This document shows, one piece after another, positions 1 through 8,226 of a DNA stretch of 48,484 nt; position 1 is the first letter of the stretch, and every line of letters begins with the position of its first letter. This stretch comes from Rhodobacterales bacterium. Its GTDB lineage: Bacteria > Pseudomonadota > Alphaproteobacteria > Rhodobacterales > Rhodobacteraceae. Below the pieces are notes generated by a model that did not search any database, had not been told where the DNA came from, and was given only the letters and a program-made list of their open reading frames with translations. A program made the position numbers and the translations under genes. The stretch lies in assembly GCA_009993005.1 (NCBI GenBank), contig JAACUH010000042.1, forward strand, positions 1 through 48,484, in the 5' to 3' direction.

Positions 1-1
1 G

Positions 2-181
2 GTGACCTTCATGCAGCTTGTCTGGGCGGTCACGCTGGGTGCGGTGATGTTCGGCGAGCCGGTGGACGGCATGGTGATCCTGGGGGGCGCGATCATCATG
101 GCGGCGGTGAGCTTCATCACCTGGCGCGAGGCGATGGCGCGGCGCGCGGCCGCAGCGGCGGTCCCGGCGGCGCCGGTGTGA
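2..181 (+). CDS. DMT/EamA-family transporter, C-terminal fragment
   Basis: The reading frame is open from the left edge and ends at TGA 179-181, so only about the last 59 residues are present. They hold two hydrophobic stretches (VTFMQLVWAVTLGAVMFGE and the segment around VILGGAIIMAAVSFITW) joined by a short acidic turn, followed by an Ala-rich cytoplasmic tail. This resembles the last two helices of EamA/DMT permeases, where a GE-containing turn precedes the final helix. The family exports metabolites or amino acids through the inner membrane. The substrate cannot be told from this fragment. The dispersed intergenic element begins within a few bases of the stop. Confidence 0.6.
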   Translation: MTFMQLVWAVTLGAVMFGEPVDGMVILGGAIIMAAVSFITWREAMARRAAAAAVPAAPV

Positions 182-183
182 GT

Positions 184-207
184 GAGTATTTGGGGCGCAA
201 AGAAGCC
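184..207 (+). repeat. Dispersed gene-end element, GAGTATTTGGGGC type
   Basis: The segment GAGTATTTGGGGCGCAAAGAAGCC matches an element at 26326-26349 and, in reverse, at 44393-44415. It sits just after the stop of the DMT gene and points the same way. Function unknown; a role in transcript ends is inferred from position only. Confidence 0.6.
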
Positions 208-236
208 ATGGGCGGTGTGCCGATCCGCGCCTTGCG

Positions 237-1262
237 CTATCCCCGCGGGTCGAGGAGCCTGGCGAGCACCTGATCCTTGGTCACCTCGCCCAGGATCCGG
301 CCGTTTTCTGCGACGGTCACGGGCTGTCCGGTCTGGCGGACGCGGTCCATGACCGTGCGGATGTCGGTGTCGGGCGCGACCGGGTCGCCCGCCGCTGCAC
401 CACTGGCCGGCCCCATCACGTCGCGCGCGCAAAGCACGCCGAGCGGGTTCATATGGGCCACGAAATCGGCCACATAATCATTGGCGGGCGCGGTGAAGAT
501 GTCGCGTGGCGTGCCGCATTGCACGATCCGCCCGCCCTCCATGATCGCGATGCGGTTGCCGAGCTTGAATGCTTCGTCGAGGTCGTGGCTGACAAAGATG
601 ATGGTGCGGTTGCGCTGGCGTTGCAGGTCGAGAAGCTCGTCCTGCAGTCGCGCGCGGATGAGCGGGTCGAGCGCGGAAAAGGGTTCATCCATCAACAGGA
701 TCGGCGCGTCGGTGGCAAAGGCGCGCGCCAGGCCCACGCGCTGCTGCATGCCGCCCGACAGCTCGCCCACCAGCGCGCCGGCGCGGTCGGAGAGGTTGAC
801 CAGCGCCAGTTCGGCATCGACCCGGGCAGCGCGCGCAGCGCGGGACTGGCCGCGCAACTCGAGCCCCAGCCCGACATTGTCGCGCACCGTGCGCCAGGGC
901 AGCAGGCCAAACTGCTGGAACACCATCGCCACGCTTTGCTGGCGGATGCGGCGCAGCGCTGTGGGGCTGGCCTGCGTGACGCTCTCCATCCCCGCCGGGC
1001 CCATCAGACGGACCTCGCCCCGGCACACCGGGTTGAGCCCGTTGACCGCGCGCAGGAGCGTCGATTTGCCCGAGCCCGAGAGGCCCATGAGCACGAGGAT
1101 CTCGCCCTCCTCGACGGTGAGCGTGCAGTCATGCACGCCCAGCACCTGCCCCGTGGCCTGCTGGATCGCGGCCCGACCCTCGCCTGCGTCCATCAGCGGC
1201 AGGGCGCGGTCGGGGTGGTCGCCAAAGACGATGTTGACCGCGTCGAACTCAACGGCGGTCAT
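237..1262 (-). CDS. choV: Choline ABC transporter ATP-binding subunit
   Basis: A 341-residue ATPase of the glycine betaine/proline (OpuAA/ProV) branch that powers choline import. Walker A (GLSGSGKST), the signature LSGGMQQRVGLARA and Walker B (ILLMDEPFSALDP) are all present. A CBS-like tail of about 70 residues follows, as in ProV-type ATPases. The ATG at 1262 was chosen because it overlaps the permease stop in ATGA (translational coupling) and starts a normal family N-terminus; the longer open frame upstream has an Arg/Gly/Ala-rich shadow composition. The gene order choX-choW-choV and the neighbouring bet genes support choline as substrate. Betaine or another quaternary amine is the alternative. 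Confidence 0.9.
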   Translation of the reverse strand: MTAVEFDAVNIVFGDHPDRALPLMDAGEGRAAIQQATGQVLGVHDCTLTVEEGEILVLMGLSGSGKSTLLRAVNGLNPVCRGEVRLMGPAGMESVTQASPTALRRIRQQSVAMVFQQFGLLPWRTVRDNVGLGLELRGQSRAARAARVDAELALVNLSDRAGALVGELSGGMQQRVGLARAFATDAPILLMDEPFSALDPLIRARLQDELLDLQRQRNRTIIFVSHDLDEAFKLGNRIAIMEGGRIVQCGTPRDIFTAPANDYVADFVAHMNPLGVLCARDVMGPASGAAAGDPVAPDTDIRTVMDRVRQTGQPVTVAENGRILGEVTKDQVLARLLDPRG

Positions 1263-2116
1263 TTGCGCGTCACCCGCAGCATCCGGTCGAGCATCACCGC
1301 TACGGCGACGATGACAAAGCCCGCCTCGAAGCCGAGCTGCGGGTCGTTGCGGCCCAGCGCCTGCACGATGGGCTTGCCCAGCCCGTCGGCGCCGACATAG
1401 GCCGCGATCACCACCATCGAGAGCGACAGCATGATGACCTGGTTGAGCCCCGCCATGATCTGCGGAAAGGCATAGGGAAGTTCGACCTTCCACAGGGTCT
1501 GCATCGGCCGCGCGCCAAAGGCCTGCGCCGCTTCGAGCAGGGCGGGCGGGGTGGAAGCCACGCCGAGATAGGTCAGCCGCACCGGCGCGGGCAGCACGAA
1601 GATCACCGTGGCAAAGAGGCCCGGCACCATGCCGAGCCCGAAAAAGGTGATCGCGGGGATCAGATAGACGAAGGTCGGCAGTGTCTGCATCAGGTCAAGC
1701 AGCGGCGACACCGCCTGATAGGCGCGCGGGCGGTGTGCGAGGGCGATGCCGATCGGCACGCCCAGCCCCATGCAGACCACGCAGGAGGACAACACCAGCG
1801 CGAGGCTGTCCGTCGTCCTGTCCCAATAGCCCTGGTTGAGGATGAACAGCAGGCACACCAGCACCAGCAGGCAGACCTTCCACGACCGTTGCAGCGCCCA
1901 GGTGAGCGCGACGAAAGCCGCCACGATCACCAGCGGATGGGGCGTCTGCAGCCCCCAGACGATCCAGCCTATCATCCAGTCGAGCGCATCCGAGAGCGCG
2001 TCGAAGAACCCGCGCGCGTTGGATTTGAGCCAATCCACCACCGCCTGCGACCACAGGCCCAGCGGGATCTTGGTCGCGGTGATCCGCTCCATCAGCGGGG
2101 TGACGATCCGGTCCAT
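1259..2116 (-). CDS. choW: Choline ABC transporter permease
   Basis: A 285-residue inner-membrane permease of the binding-protein-dependent transport family. Several hydrophobic segments surround a typical EAA-like loop (LLEAAQAFGARPMQTLWKVE). Length and order fit ChoW/ProW. The N-terminal part before the permease domain (about 80 residues) is long, as in ProW-type subunits. It starts 64 bases after the substrate-binding gene and overlaps choV by 4 bases, so the three genes are very likely one transcript from the promoter next to the BetI palindrome. Confidence 0.9.
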   Translation of the reverse strand: MDRIVTPLMERITATKIPLGLWSQAVVDWLKSNARGFFDALSDALDWMIGWIVWGLQTPHPLVIVAAFVALTWALQRSWKVCLLVLVCLLFILNQGYWDRTTDSLALVLSSCVVCMGLGVPIGIALAHRPRAYQAVSPLLDLMQTLPTFVYLIPAITFFGLGMVPGLFATVIFVLPAPVRLTYLGVASTPPALLEAAQAFGARPMQTLWKVELPYAFPQIMAGLNQVIMLSLSMVVIAAYVGADGLGKPIVQALGRNDPQLGFEAGFVIVAVAVMLDRMLRVTRK

Positions 2117-2180
2117 CGGCGGCTCCTCTCAGGCACGCGCCCGGAGCCGGATCGCCGGCCCCGGACGCGCGCGGATGCGC

Positions 2181-3104
2181 TCAGTTGGCGAGCGCCGCCG
2201 TCACCGCGGCCACGGCATCGCCACCGTCACGCGTGGTCACACCGTCGAGCCAGGCCGTCCAGGTGGCGGGGTTGGCGGCGAGCCAGGCCCGCGCTGCGGC
2301 CTCGGGCTCGGCCCGGTCATTGAGGATCGCGCCCATGATCTCGTTTTCCATCTCGAGCGTAAAGGCGAGGTTTTCCAGCAGCTTGCCGGTGTTGGGGCAG
2401 TCGGTGACATAGCCCGCGCGGGTGTTGGTCGCGACCGTCGCGCCGCCCAGGTCGGGGCCGAACACATCGTCGCCGCCGGGCAGGTAGGTCATGTCGAAAT
2501 CAGCGTTCATCGGGTGCGGCTCCCAGCCGAGGAACACGATGGCCTCGCCGCGTTCATCGGCGCGCGCGACCTGCGCGAGCATCCCCTGTTCGCTGCTCTC
2601 GACCAGATCCAGCGCGCCCATGCCGAACATGTCGGCCGCGATCATGTCGAGGATCAGGCGGTTGCCGTCATTGCCGGCCTCGATGCCGTAGATCTTGCCG
2701 CCCAGCGCATCGGCGGCGGCTGCGATCGAGGCGAAATCGGTGATCCCGGCGGCGACGCCTGCGGCATTGGTGGCGAGCGTGTATTTCGCGCCCTCGAGGT
2801 TGGTGCGCACGGTGTCCACCGTGCCGGCCTCGCGGTAGGTGGCGATGTCGCCCTCCATCGTCGGCATCCAGTTGCCGAGGAACACGTCGATCTGGTTGTC
2901 GGCCAGCGCGGCATAGGTCACCGGCACCGACAGGATGTCGGTCGATGTCTCGTAGCCCAGCGCGCCCAGCACGACCGTGGTCGCGGCGGTGGTGGCGGTG
3001 ATGTCGGTCCAGCCGACATCGGAAAACCGCACGCGGTCGCAATCGGCCGCGGCAGCGCCGGCGGCACACAGGGCAAGGACGGAAACAAGCATGGTATTCT
3101 TCAT
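2181..3104 (-). CDS. choX: Choline-binding periplasmic protein
   Basis: A 307-residue substrate-binding protein of the OpuAC/ProX class that captures choline in the periplasm. Residues 1-20 form a Sec signal peptide (basic start, hydrophobic core, AAA|AD cleavage region). The mature part begins with the typical FSDVGWTDITATTA motif, and VFLGNWMPTMEGD follows, where Trp residues of this family form the aromatic box for the trimethylammonium group. A purine-rich Shine-Dalgarno (GGGAGA) precedes the ATG. It is the first gene of choXWV and is transcribed away from betI, with the BetI palindrome in between. ChoX is preferred over a betaine binder because of the adjacent betIA. Confidence 0.9.
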   Translation of the reverse strand: MKNTMLVSVLALCAAGAAAADCDRVRFSDVGWTDITATTAATTVVLGALGYETSTDILSVPVTYAALADNQIDVFLGNWMPTMEGDIATYREAGTVDTVRTNLEGAKYTLATNAAGVAAGITDFASIAAAADALGGKIYGIEAGNDGNRLILDMIAADMFGMGALDLVESSEQGMLAQVARADERGEAIVFLGWEPHPMNADFDMTYLPGGDDVFGPDLGGATVATNTRAGYVTDCPNTGKLLENLAFTLEMENEIMGAILNDRAEPEAAARAWLAANPATWTAWLDGVTTRDGGDAVAAVTAALAN

Positions 3105-3125
3105 TGATCTCTCCCGGTTGTCACA

Positions 3126-3153
3126 TTTTTATTGATTGACTGGTCAATAAAAA
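3126..3153. promoter_or_regulatory. Probable BetI operator between choX and betI
   Basis: TTTTTATTGA (3126-3135) and TCAATAAAAA (3144-3153) form a perfect 10-base inverted repeat around TTGACTGG. It is AT-rich in a GC-rich region and lies midway between divergent choX and betI. It resembles the known proteobacterial BetI box (ATTGA...TCAAT). BetI normally represses from such sites until choline binds, so both choXWV and betIA are likely controlled here. TTGACT/TTGACC -35-like hexamers lie inside the palindrome on both strands. Confidence 0.8.
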
Positions 3154-3202
3154 ACGAACACTTACATTTAGGCAAGCCTTTTGGCGGGCTACGGAGGGCG
3201 CG

Positions 3203-3778
3203 ATGCCAAAGCTTGGAATGGAACCTATACGCCGGGCGGCGCTGGTGAAAGCCACGATTGCAGAAATCGGCCGCACCGGGTCGCTCGAGGTCACGGTGAG
3301 CCAGATCGCCAAGCGCGCGGGCATGTCGAGCGCGCTGGCGCATCACTATTTCGGCTCCAAGGAGCAGATCTTTCTCGCCGCGATGCGCCATGTGCTCACC
3401 GTCTATGGTGCCGAGGTGCGCGGCGCGCTCCTGATGGCGGAGGGGCCGCGCGCGCGGCTGGCGGCGGTGATCCGGGCGGGCTTTGGCCCCGCGAACTTCC
3501 GGCCCGAGGTGATCGCGGCCTGGCTCAACTTCTACGTGCTCGCCCGCACCTCGGCCGATGCCGGGCGGCTGCTCGCGGTCTATCAGGGGCGGCTGCGGTC
3601 GAACCTGCTGCACGACCTGCGCCCGCTGATCGGCGCGCGTGCGCCCGATGCCGCGGACCGGATCGCGGGGCTGATCGACGGGCTTTACCTGCACAAGGGG
3701 CTGTGCCTGCGCCCGGACGGCGGGCAGGATGCGACGCGGCTGGTGCTGCACGCGCTCGACCTCGAACTGGCGGCGTGA
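3203..3778 (+). CDS. betI: Choline-responsive TetR-family repressor BetI
   Basis: A 191-residue TetR regulator, the normal BetI length. The N-terminal helix-turn-helix covers roughly residues 8-55 ([10 protein letters not shown], then [20 protein letters not shown]), and this region with the rest of the protein is BetI-like ([21 protein letters not shown]). A GGAGGG Shine-Dalgarno precedes the ATG at 3203. It overlaps betA by one base (TGATG), so repressor and enzyme are co-translated. It should bind the palindrome at 3126-3153 and be released by choline. Confidence 0.9.
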   Translation: MPKLGMEPIRRAALVKATIAEIGRTGSLEVTVSQIAKRAGMSSALAHHYFGSKEQIFLAAMRHVLTVYGAEVRGALLMAEGPRARLAAVIRAGFGPANFRPEVIAAWLNFYVLARTSADAGRLLAVYQGRLRSNLLHDLRPLIGARAPDAADRIAGLIDGLYLHKGLCLRPDGGQDATRLVLHALDLELAA

Positions 3779-5436
3779 TGGAAGCGGATTACGTCATCAT
3801 CGGCGCGGGCAGCGCTGGTTGCGCGATGGCGTTGCGGCTGGCCGAGGCCGGGCGCCGGGTGCTGGTGATCGAACATGGCGGCACCGATGCCGGCCCCTTC
3901 ATCCAGATGCCCGCCGCGCTGTCCTACCCGATGAACATGCGCCGCTACGACTGGGGCTTTCACACCGAACCCGAGCCGCATCTGGGCGGCCGCGTGCTCG
4001 TCACCCCGCGCGGCAAGGTGATCGGCGGCTCGTCGAGCATCAATGGCATGGTCTATGTGCGCGGCCATGCGCGCGACTTTGACCATTGGGCCGAGGCGGG
4101 CGCGCAGGGCTGGGCCTATGCCGATGTGTCGCCCTATTTCAAGCGGATGGAGACGTGGCACGACAGCGGCCATGGTGGCGATCCGGCCTGGCGCGGCCAT
4201 GACGGCCCGCTGCATGTGACGCGCGGGCCGCGCCGCAACCCGCTGACGCGCGCCTTTGTCGAGGCCGGGCGACAGGCGGGCTATCCGGTGACGGATGACT
4301 ATAACGGCGCGCAGCAAGAGGGCTTTGGCCCGATGGACGCGACGATCTGGCGCGGCCGGCGCTGGTCGGCGGCGACCGCCTATCTGCGCCCGGCGCTGCG
4401 CCGGCCGAACTGCACGCTGGTGCGCGCCTTTGCCCGCCGCATCGTGATCGAGGATGGCCGCGCCACTGGGGTCGAGGTCGAGCGCGCGGGGCGTATCGAG
4501 GTCATCACGGCCCGCGCCGAGGTGATCGTCGCCGCCTCGACGATCAACTCGCCCAAGCTCCTGATGCTCTCGGGCATCGGGCCGGGCGCGCAACTGGCCG
4601 CGCATGGCATCCCTGTCGTGGCCGACCGCGCGGGGGTGGGGCAGAACCTGCAGGACCATCTGGAAATGTATATCCAGATGAAGGCGATCCAGCCGATCAC
4701 GCTCTACCGCTACTGGAACCTGCTGGGCAAGGGTCTGCTGGGGGCCAAATGGCTGCTCACCGGGCGTGGCCTCGCCGCGTCGAACCAGTTCGAAAGCGCG
4801 GGCTTCATCCGCTCGCGCCCGGGGGTGGAATATCCGGACATCCAGTATCATTTCATCCCCATCGCGGTGCGCTATGACGGGCGCGCGGCGGCGGATGGGC
4901 ACGGCTTTCAGGCGCATGTGGGCCCGATGCGCTCGGCCGCGCGGGGGGCCGTCACGCTGCGCGACGCCGACCCTGTGACGCCGCCGCGCATCCTGTTCAA
5001 CTACATGTCCGACCCGCAGGATTGGGAGGATTTCCGCACCTGTATCCGGCTGACGCGCGAGATCTTTGCGCAGGACGCCTTCGCCCCCTATCGCGGCCAC
5101 GAGATCCAGCCGGGGGCGCAGGCGCAGAGCAATGCAGAGCTTGACGCCGTGATCCGCGCGCATGTGGAGAGCGCCTATCACCCCTGCGGCACCTGCCGCA
5201 TGGGGGCTGCCGACGACCCGCGCGCGGTGGTCGATCCGCAGACCCGCGTGATCGGTGTGGACCGGCTGCGCGTGGCCGACAGTTCGATCTTTCCGCGCAT
5301 CACCAATGGCAACCTGAATGCGCCCTCGATCATGGTTGGCGAGAAGGCGGCCGACATGGTGCTGGGCCGCGCGCCGCTCGCCCCCGATCCGGCCGAGCCG
5401 TGGATCCACCCACATTGGCGTGTCGCCCAGCGGTGA
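3778..5436 (+). CDS. betA: Choline dehydrogenase (GMC oxidoreductase)
   Basis: A 552-residue FAD enzyme that oxidises choline to betaine aldehyde and passes electrons to the respiratory chain. The dinucleotide-binding motif GAGSAGC is near residue 8. GMC signature 1 ([19 protein letters not shown]) and signature 2 ([16 protein letters not shown]) follow. The catalytic His region [10 protein letters not shown] and the C-terminal [16 protein letters not shown] complete the set. The start at 3778 overlaps the betI stop by one base; the same frame is open further upstream but only as a shadow of betI. betB is not adjacent. The dehydrogenase at 15006 is not an obvious substitute because it belongs to another operon. 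Confidence 0.93.
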   Translation: MEADYVIIGAGSAGCAMALRLAEAGRRVLVIEHGGTDAGPFIQMPAALSYPMNMRRYDWGFHTEPEPHLGGRVLVTPRGKVIGGSSSINGMVYVRGHARDFDHWAEAGAQGWAYADVSPYFKRMETWHDSGHGGDPAWRGHDGPLHVTRGPRRNPLTRAFVEAGRQAGYPVTDDYNGAQQEGFGPMDATIWRGRRWSAATAYLRPALRRPNCTLVRAFARRIVIEDGRATGVEVERAGRIEVITARAEVIVAASTINSPKLLMLSGIGPGAQLAAHGIPVVADRAGVGQNLQDHLEMYIQMKAIQPITLYRYWNLLGKGLLGAKWLLTGRGLAASNQFESAGFIRSRPGVEYPDIQYHFIPIAVRYDGRAAADGHGFQAHVGPMRSAARGAVTLRDADPVTPPRILFNYMSDPQDWEDFRTCIRLTREIFAQDAFAPYRGHEIQPGAQAQSNAELDAVIRAHVESAYHPCGTCRMGAADDPRAVVDPQTRVIGVDRLRVADSSIFPRITNGNLNAPSIMVGEKAADMVLGRAPLAPDPAEPWIHPHWRVAQR

Positions 5437-5444
5437 GTGCGGAA

Positions 5445-5547
5445 GCCTCCGGCGGGGATATTTTTAGCCAAAAGATGCAGGATGTCGTTCTGCGACAGCG
5501 AGCGACGGCCCCCGCTTCATCTTGCCAGAAATATCCCCGCCGGAGGC
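5445..5547. repeat. Two convergent copies of the gene-end element forming a 19-bp inverted repeat
   Basis: GCCTCCGGCGGGGATATTT (5445-5463) and its exact reverse complement (5529-5547) flank about 65 bases. The left copy follows the betA stop and runs with betA. The right copy follows the end of the minus-strand kinase and runs with that gene. Each copy has a short GC-rich core and then an A/T run, so a bidirectional transcription end is likely but inferred. Confidence 0.7.
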
Positions 5548-5566
5548 TCCCAGGGCCGCAACGGGC

Positions 5567-7009
5567 TCAGCGGGTGGTGATGGGACCGGTCAGCGCAAAC
5601 CCCTGCACTGCCGCGCGCGCGGCGGCAAAGCGGCCGTGCCAGGCCGGGTCGATGGGGCGCGGGGCGATCAGCCGGCCGCCTTGCGGCAGGGTGAGCGGCA
5701 GGCCCGCCCCCTGCGCCGCGAGCGCTGCCGTGCCCAGCCCGGTGCACTCGGGGGCTGCGGCGACGCGGACGGGGCGGGCCAGCACATCGGCGAGGAACTG
5801 GCAGAAATAGGCATTGGCGGTCATGCCGCCGTCGATCGCCACGGGGGGGGCTGCGGGCGCGGGGGGCATCGCCGCCATCACCTCGGCCATGCGCAGGGCC
5901 ACGCCTTCGAGCAGCGCCTGCATCAGGTCGGCGCGACTGGTGTCGAGGCCCATGCCCAGCCAGGCGCCGCGCGCGGCGCGGTCCCAATGCGGGCAGGCCA
6001 GGCCCGCCAGCGCCGGCACGAACACCAGCCCGCGCGAGATGGCGGGCGGCGCGGCAAAGGTGTCGATCTGCGCCCAGTCGTCAAAAAGGCCAAGGCCGCG
6101 CGCCCAGTTCACCGCGCTTGACGCCGCATAGACGCCACCGTCGAGCGCATAGGTCAGCGGCGCGCCTGTCAGTTGCCAGGCTACGGTGGGCAGCGGACCG
6201 TCGGCGTGGGGCCGGGCCGCGCCGGACACCATCAGTGCAAAGGCGCCGGTGCCAAAGGTGATCTTGGCCTCGCCCGGTGCGCGGCAGCCGTGGCCATAAA
6301 GCGCGGCCTGCTGGTCCACCACGCTTGCCGCCAGTCGCAGGGCGCCGATCCGGCCCAGATCGCCGGTGGTGGCCGTGATGGCCGGCAGCGCGCCCATCGG
6401 CACGCCGAAGAGGGCGCACATCGCGGGCGACCATTGTCCGGTGGAGAGGTCCATCAGCGCGGTGCGTGAGGCGGTGGAGGCGTCGGTTTCGAACCGCCCG
6501 GTCAGCCTGTCGCGGAAAAAGGCGTCGGTCGTGCCCAGCCGCAGCCGCCCCGCCGCCGCCAGCGCCGGCGCGCCGGGCGTCTCGCGCAAGAGCCAACCCA
6601 GTTTGCTGGCCGAGAAATAGGGGTCGAGCGGCAGGCCCGTGGTGGCGCGCACCGCCGCCTCATGCCCCGCCGCCTCGTGTCCCGCCGCGCGCAAGGCCTC
6701 TACCGCCTCTATCGTCCGCGCATCCTGCCAGACGATCACCGGGCCAAGCGGCGCGCCGGTGGCGGCATCCCAGGCGAGGCAGCTTTCGCCCTGATTGGCG
6801 ATACCGACCGCCTCCACGCCCTCGCCCTGCGCCGCATCGAGGCAGGCGCGGACATGTGCGAGCAGTTCCTCGGCGTCATGCTCCACCCGGCCGGGGTGGG
6901 GGTAGGATTGCGCGTGGGTGAAGCTCGCGAGCAGCCGGGCGCTGCCGTCGGCCTCTACGACGATCGCACGGGTCGAGGTGGTGCCCTGGTCGATGGCGAG
7001 GAGGCTCAT
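5567..7009 (-). CDS. FGGY-family polyol kinase, glycerol-kinase-like with altered substrate site
   Basis: A 480-residue FGGY carbohydrate kinase, close to GlpK in layout: phosphate loop LLAIDQGTTSTRA at the N-terminus, FGTGAFALM, and DGGMTANAYFCQFLAD near residue 400. Compared with E. coli GlpK, the glycerol contacts Glu84, Trp103, Tyr135 and Asp245 have counterparts (E75, W94, Y131 and the Asp of VVDQQAALYG). The GlpK Arg83 of the NQRE motif is Gly74 here (NQGE). The substrate may therefore be a polyol other than glycerol; this is inference. A 15-nt in-frame duplication gives AAGHEAAGHE near residue 108. It ends the operon and overlaps its neighbour by 4 bases (ATGA). No gene symbol is given because the substrate is open. 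Confidence 0.82.
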   Translation of the reverse strand: MSLLAIDQGTTSTRAIVVEADGSARLLASFTHAQSYPHPGRVEHDAEELLAHVRACLDAAQGEGVEAVGIANQGESCLAWDAATGAPLGPVIVWQDARTIEAVEALRAAGHEAAGHEAAVRATTGLPLDPYFSASKLGWLLRETPGAPALAAAGRLRLGTTDAFFRDRLTGRFETDASTASRTALMDLSTGQWSPAMCALFGVPMGALPAITATTGDLGRIGALRLAASVVDQQAALYGHGCRAPGEAKITFGTGAFALMVSGAARPHADGPLPTVAWQLTGAPLTYALDGGVYAASSAVNWARGLGLFDDWAQIDTFAAPPAISRGLVFVPALAGLACPHWDRAARGAWLGMGLDTSRADLMQALLEGVALRMAEVMAAMPPAPAAPPVAIDGGMTANAYFCQFLADVLARPVRVAAAPECTGLGTAALAAQGAGLPLTLPQGGRLIAPRPIDPAWHGRFAAARAAVQGFALTGPITTR

Positions 7010-8226
7010 GGCGCGTCCTCGAGCCGCAGGGTGACGGGGCCAGGACCGGAGGGCAGCGGCAGGATGATGCGGCGTTCGGGCAGGGCGGTGATGGCATGGG
7101 CCAGGGTCGCGCCGCCCGCCGTCACCAAAGCGCGTCCGCGAAAGGGGCGGTTGACGCGCAGTTGCAGGCCGGCGAGCGCCGCGCCTTCGCCGGGGGCGGT
7201 CCGCTGCGGCACCGCGTAGCGCAGCGCGTCGCCGCTGGCGGTGAGGGGCGTGCTGCCTTCGGGCAAGGCGCCCGCCAGCCCGCGCAGCATGGCGCGGGCC
7301 ACGGCGCGCCCTTCGGCCCAGCAGGCGCCCGCCGTCTCGACCCCGCGCAAGAGGTTGCCGGCGGCGAAATAGGCGGGGTCCGAGCAGCGGCCGTATTGGT
7401 CCACCTGCGGCCCGCCGGTGCCTGCGTCGCGCGCCAGATGCGCCTCTGCCAGCAGCGCCGCCTCGGGGCGAAAGCCGCCGGTGACGACCACGCCGTCGCA
7501 AGCGAGCCGGCGCGTGGTGCCCCTGTGCCGCAGCACCACGCCATCGACACGGTCGCGGCCGGTGATTTCCGCGACCTCGGTCTCAAGATGCAGCGGGATG
7601 CCCACGAGGCGCGGAAAGAGCGCGGCAGGCCAGCGGGCGGTGGCGCGGGGGCCGGACTCTACCATCGCCACCGGGCAGATGCCCAGATGCCGGCAGGTCA
7701 GGATCGCGGAAAAGGCGACAAGCTCGGTCCCCAGGATCACCGGGCGGCGGAACGGGCGCTGCCCGCCCAGATACACCAGCCCCTGCAGCGCGCCGGTGTT
7801 CAGGATGCCGCCCGGTTTCGTCCCGCCGATCAGCCGCGCGGCGCGGGGCGTCTCGCGCGCGCCGGTGGCCAGCAGCACGGCGCGGGCCGTCAGCTCGGCC
7901 ACGCCCCCGGCCACACCCCCGGCCACGCGCCCGGGCGCGGTCACGGTAAGGCGCGGGCCGGGGTGGAGCGCGACCACATTGGTCTGGGTCCTGATCTCGG
8001 CCCCCGCCGCGCGGGCTTGCGCGACAAGACGCGCGGCATAGGCGGGGCCCTGCATCAGGCGGCGGTATTCGCGCAGGCCATAGGGGTAATGCCCGCAATG
8101 GCGCGGGATGCCGCCTGCCTGCGCCTCGCGGTCGAGCAGGGTCACCCGCAGCCCCGCCGCGCGCAGCGTGATCGCCGCCGACAGGCCCGCCGGGCCGGCG
8201 CCGACGATGATCACATCAGCGTCCAT
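7006..8226 (-). CDS. FAD/NAD(P)-dependent oxidoreductase, small flavoprotein subunit
   Basis: A 406-residue two-dinucleotide-fold flavoprotein. The N-terminal FAD motif is VGAGPAGLSAAITL. A second nucleotide-fold motif region contains LATGARETPRAARL, and VVTGGFRPEA lies near the end of the Rossmann part. There is no CxxC redox pair (GGIPRHCGH has a lone Cys), so it is not a thioredoxin-reductase type. Such proteins pair with DAO-type dehydrogenases in GlpAB-like and opine or HCN dehydrogenase complexes. It overlaps the GlpA-like gene by 11 bases and the kinase by 4, so the three proteins probably work together. A 12-nt unit repeated three times (7897-7932) encodes AGGVAGGVA. Confidence 0.78.
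   Translation of the reverse strand: MDADVIIVGAGPAGLSAAITLRAAGLRVTLLDREAQAGGIPRHCGHYPYGLREYRRLMQGPAYAARLVAQARAAGAEIRTQTNVVALHPGPRLTVTAPGRVAGGVAGGVAELTARAVLLATGARETPRAARLIGGTKPGGILNTGALQGLVYLGGQRPFRRPVILGTELVAFSAILTCRHLGICPVAMVESGPRATARWPAALFPRLVGIPLHLETEVAEITGRDRVDGVVLRHRGTTRRLACDGVVVTGGFRPEAALLAEAHLARDAGTGGPQVDQYGRCSDPAYFAAGNLLRGVETAGACWAEGRAVARAMLRGLAGALPEGSTPLTASGDALRYAVPQRTAPGEGAALAGLQLRVNRPFRGRALVTAGGATLAHAITALPERRIILPLPSGPGPVTLRLEDAP

Noticed and set aside
3685-5415. 576-codon minus-strand frame
   Set aside because: Antisense shadow of betA; His/Arg/Asp-rich and motif-free.
7010-7501. N-terminal extension of the kinase
   Set aside because: It is a shadow of the overlapping FAD gene; the kinase fold begins at the ATG at 7009 (MSLLAIDQG).
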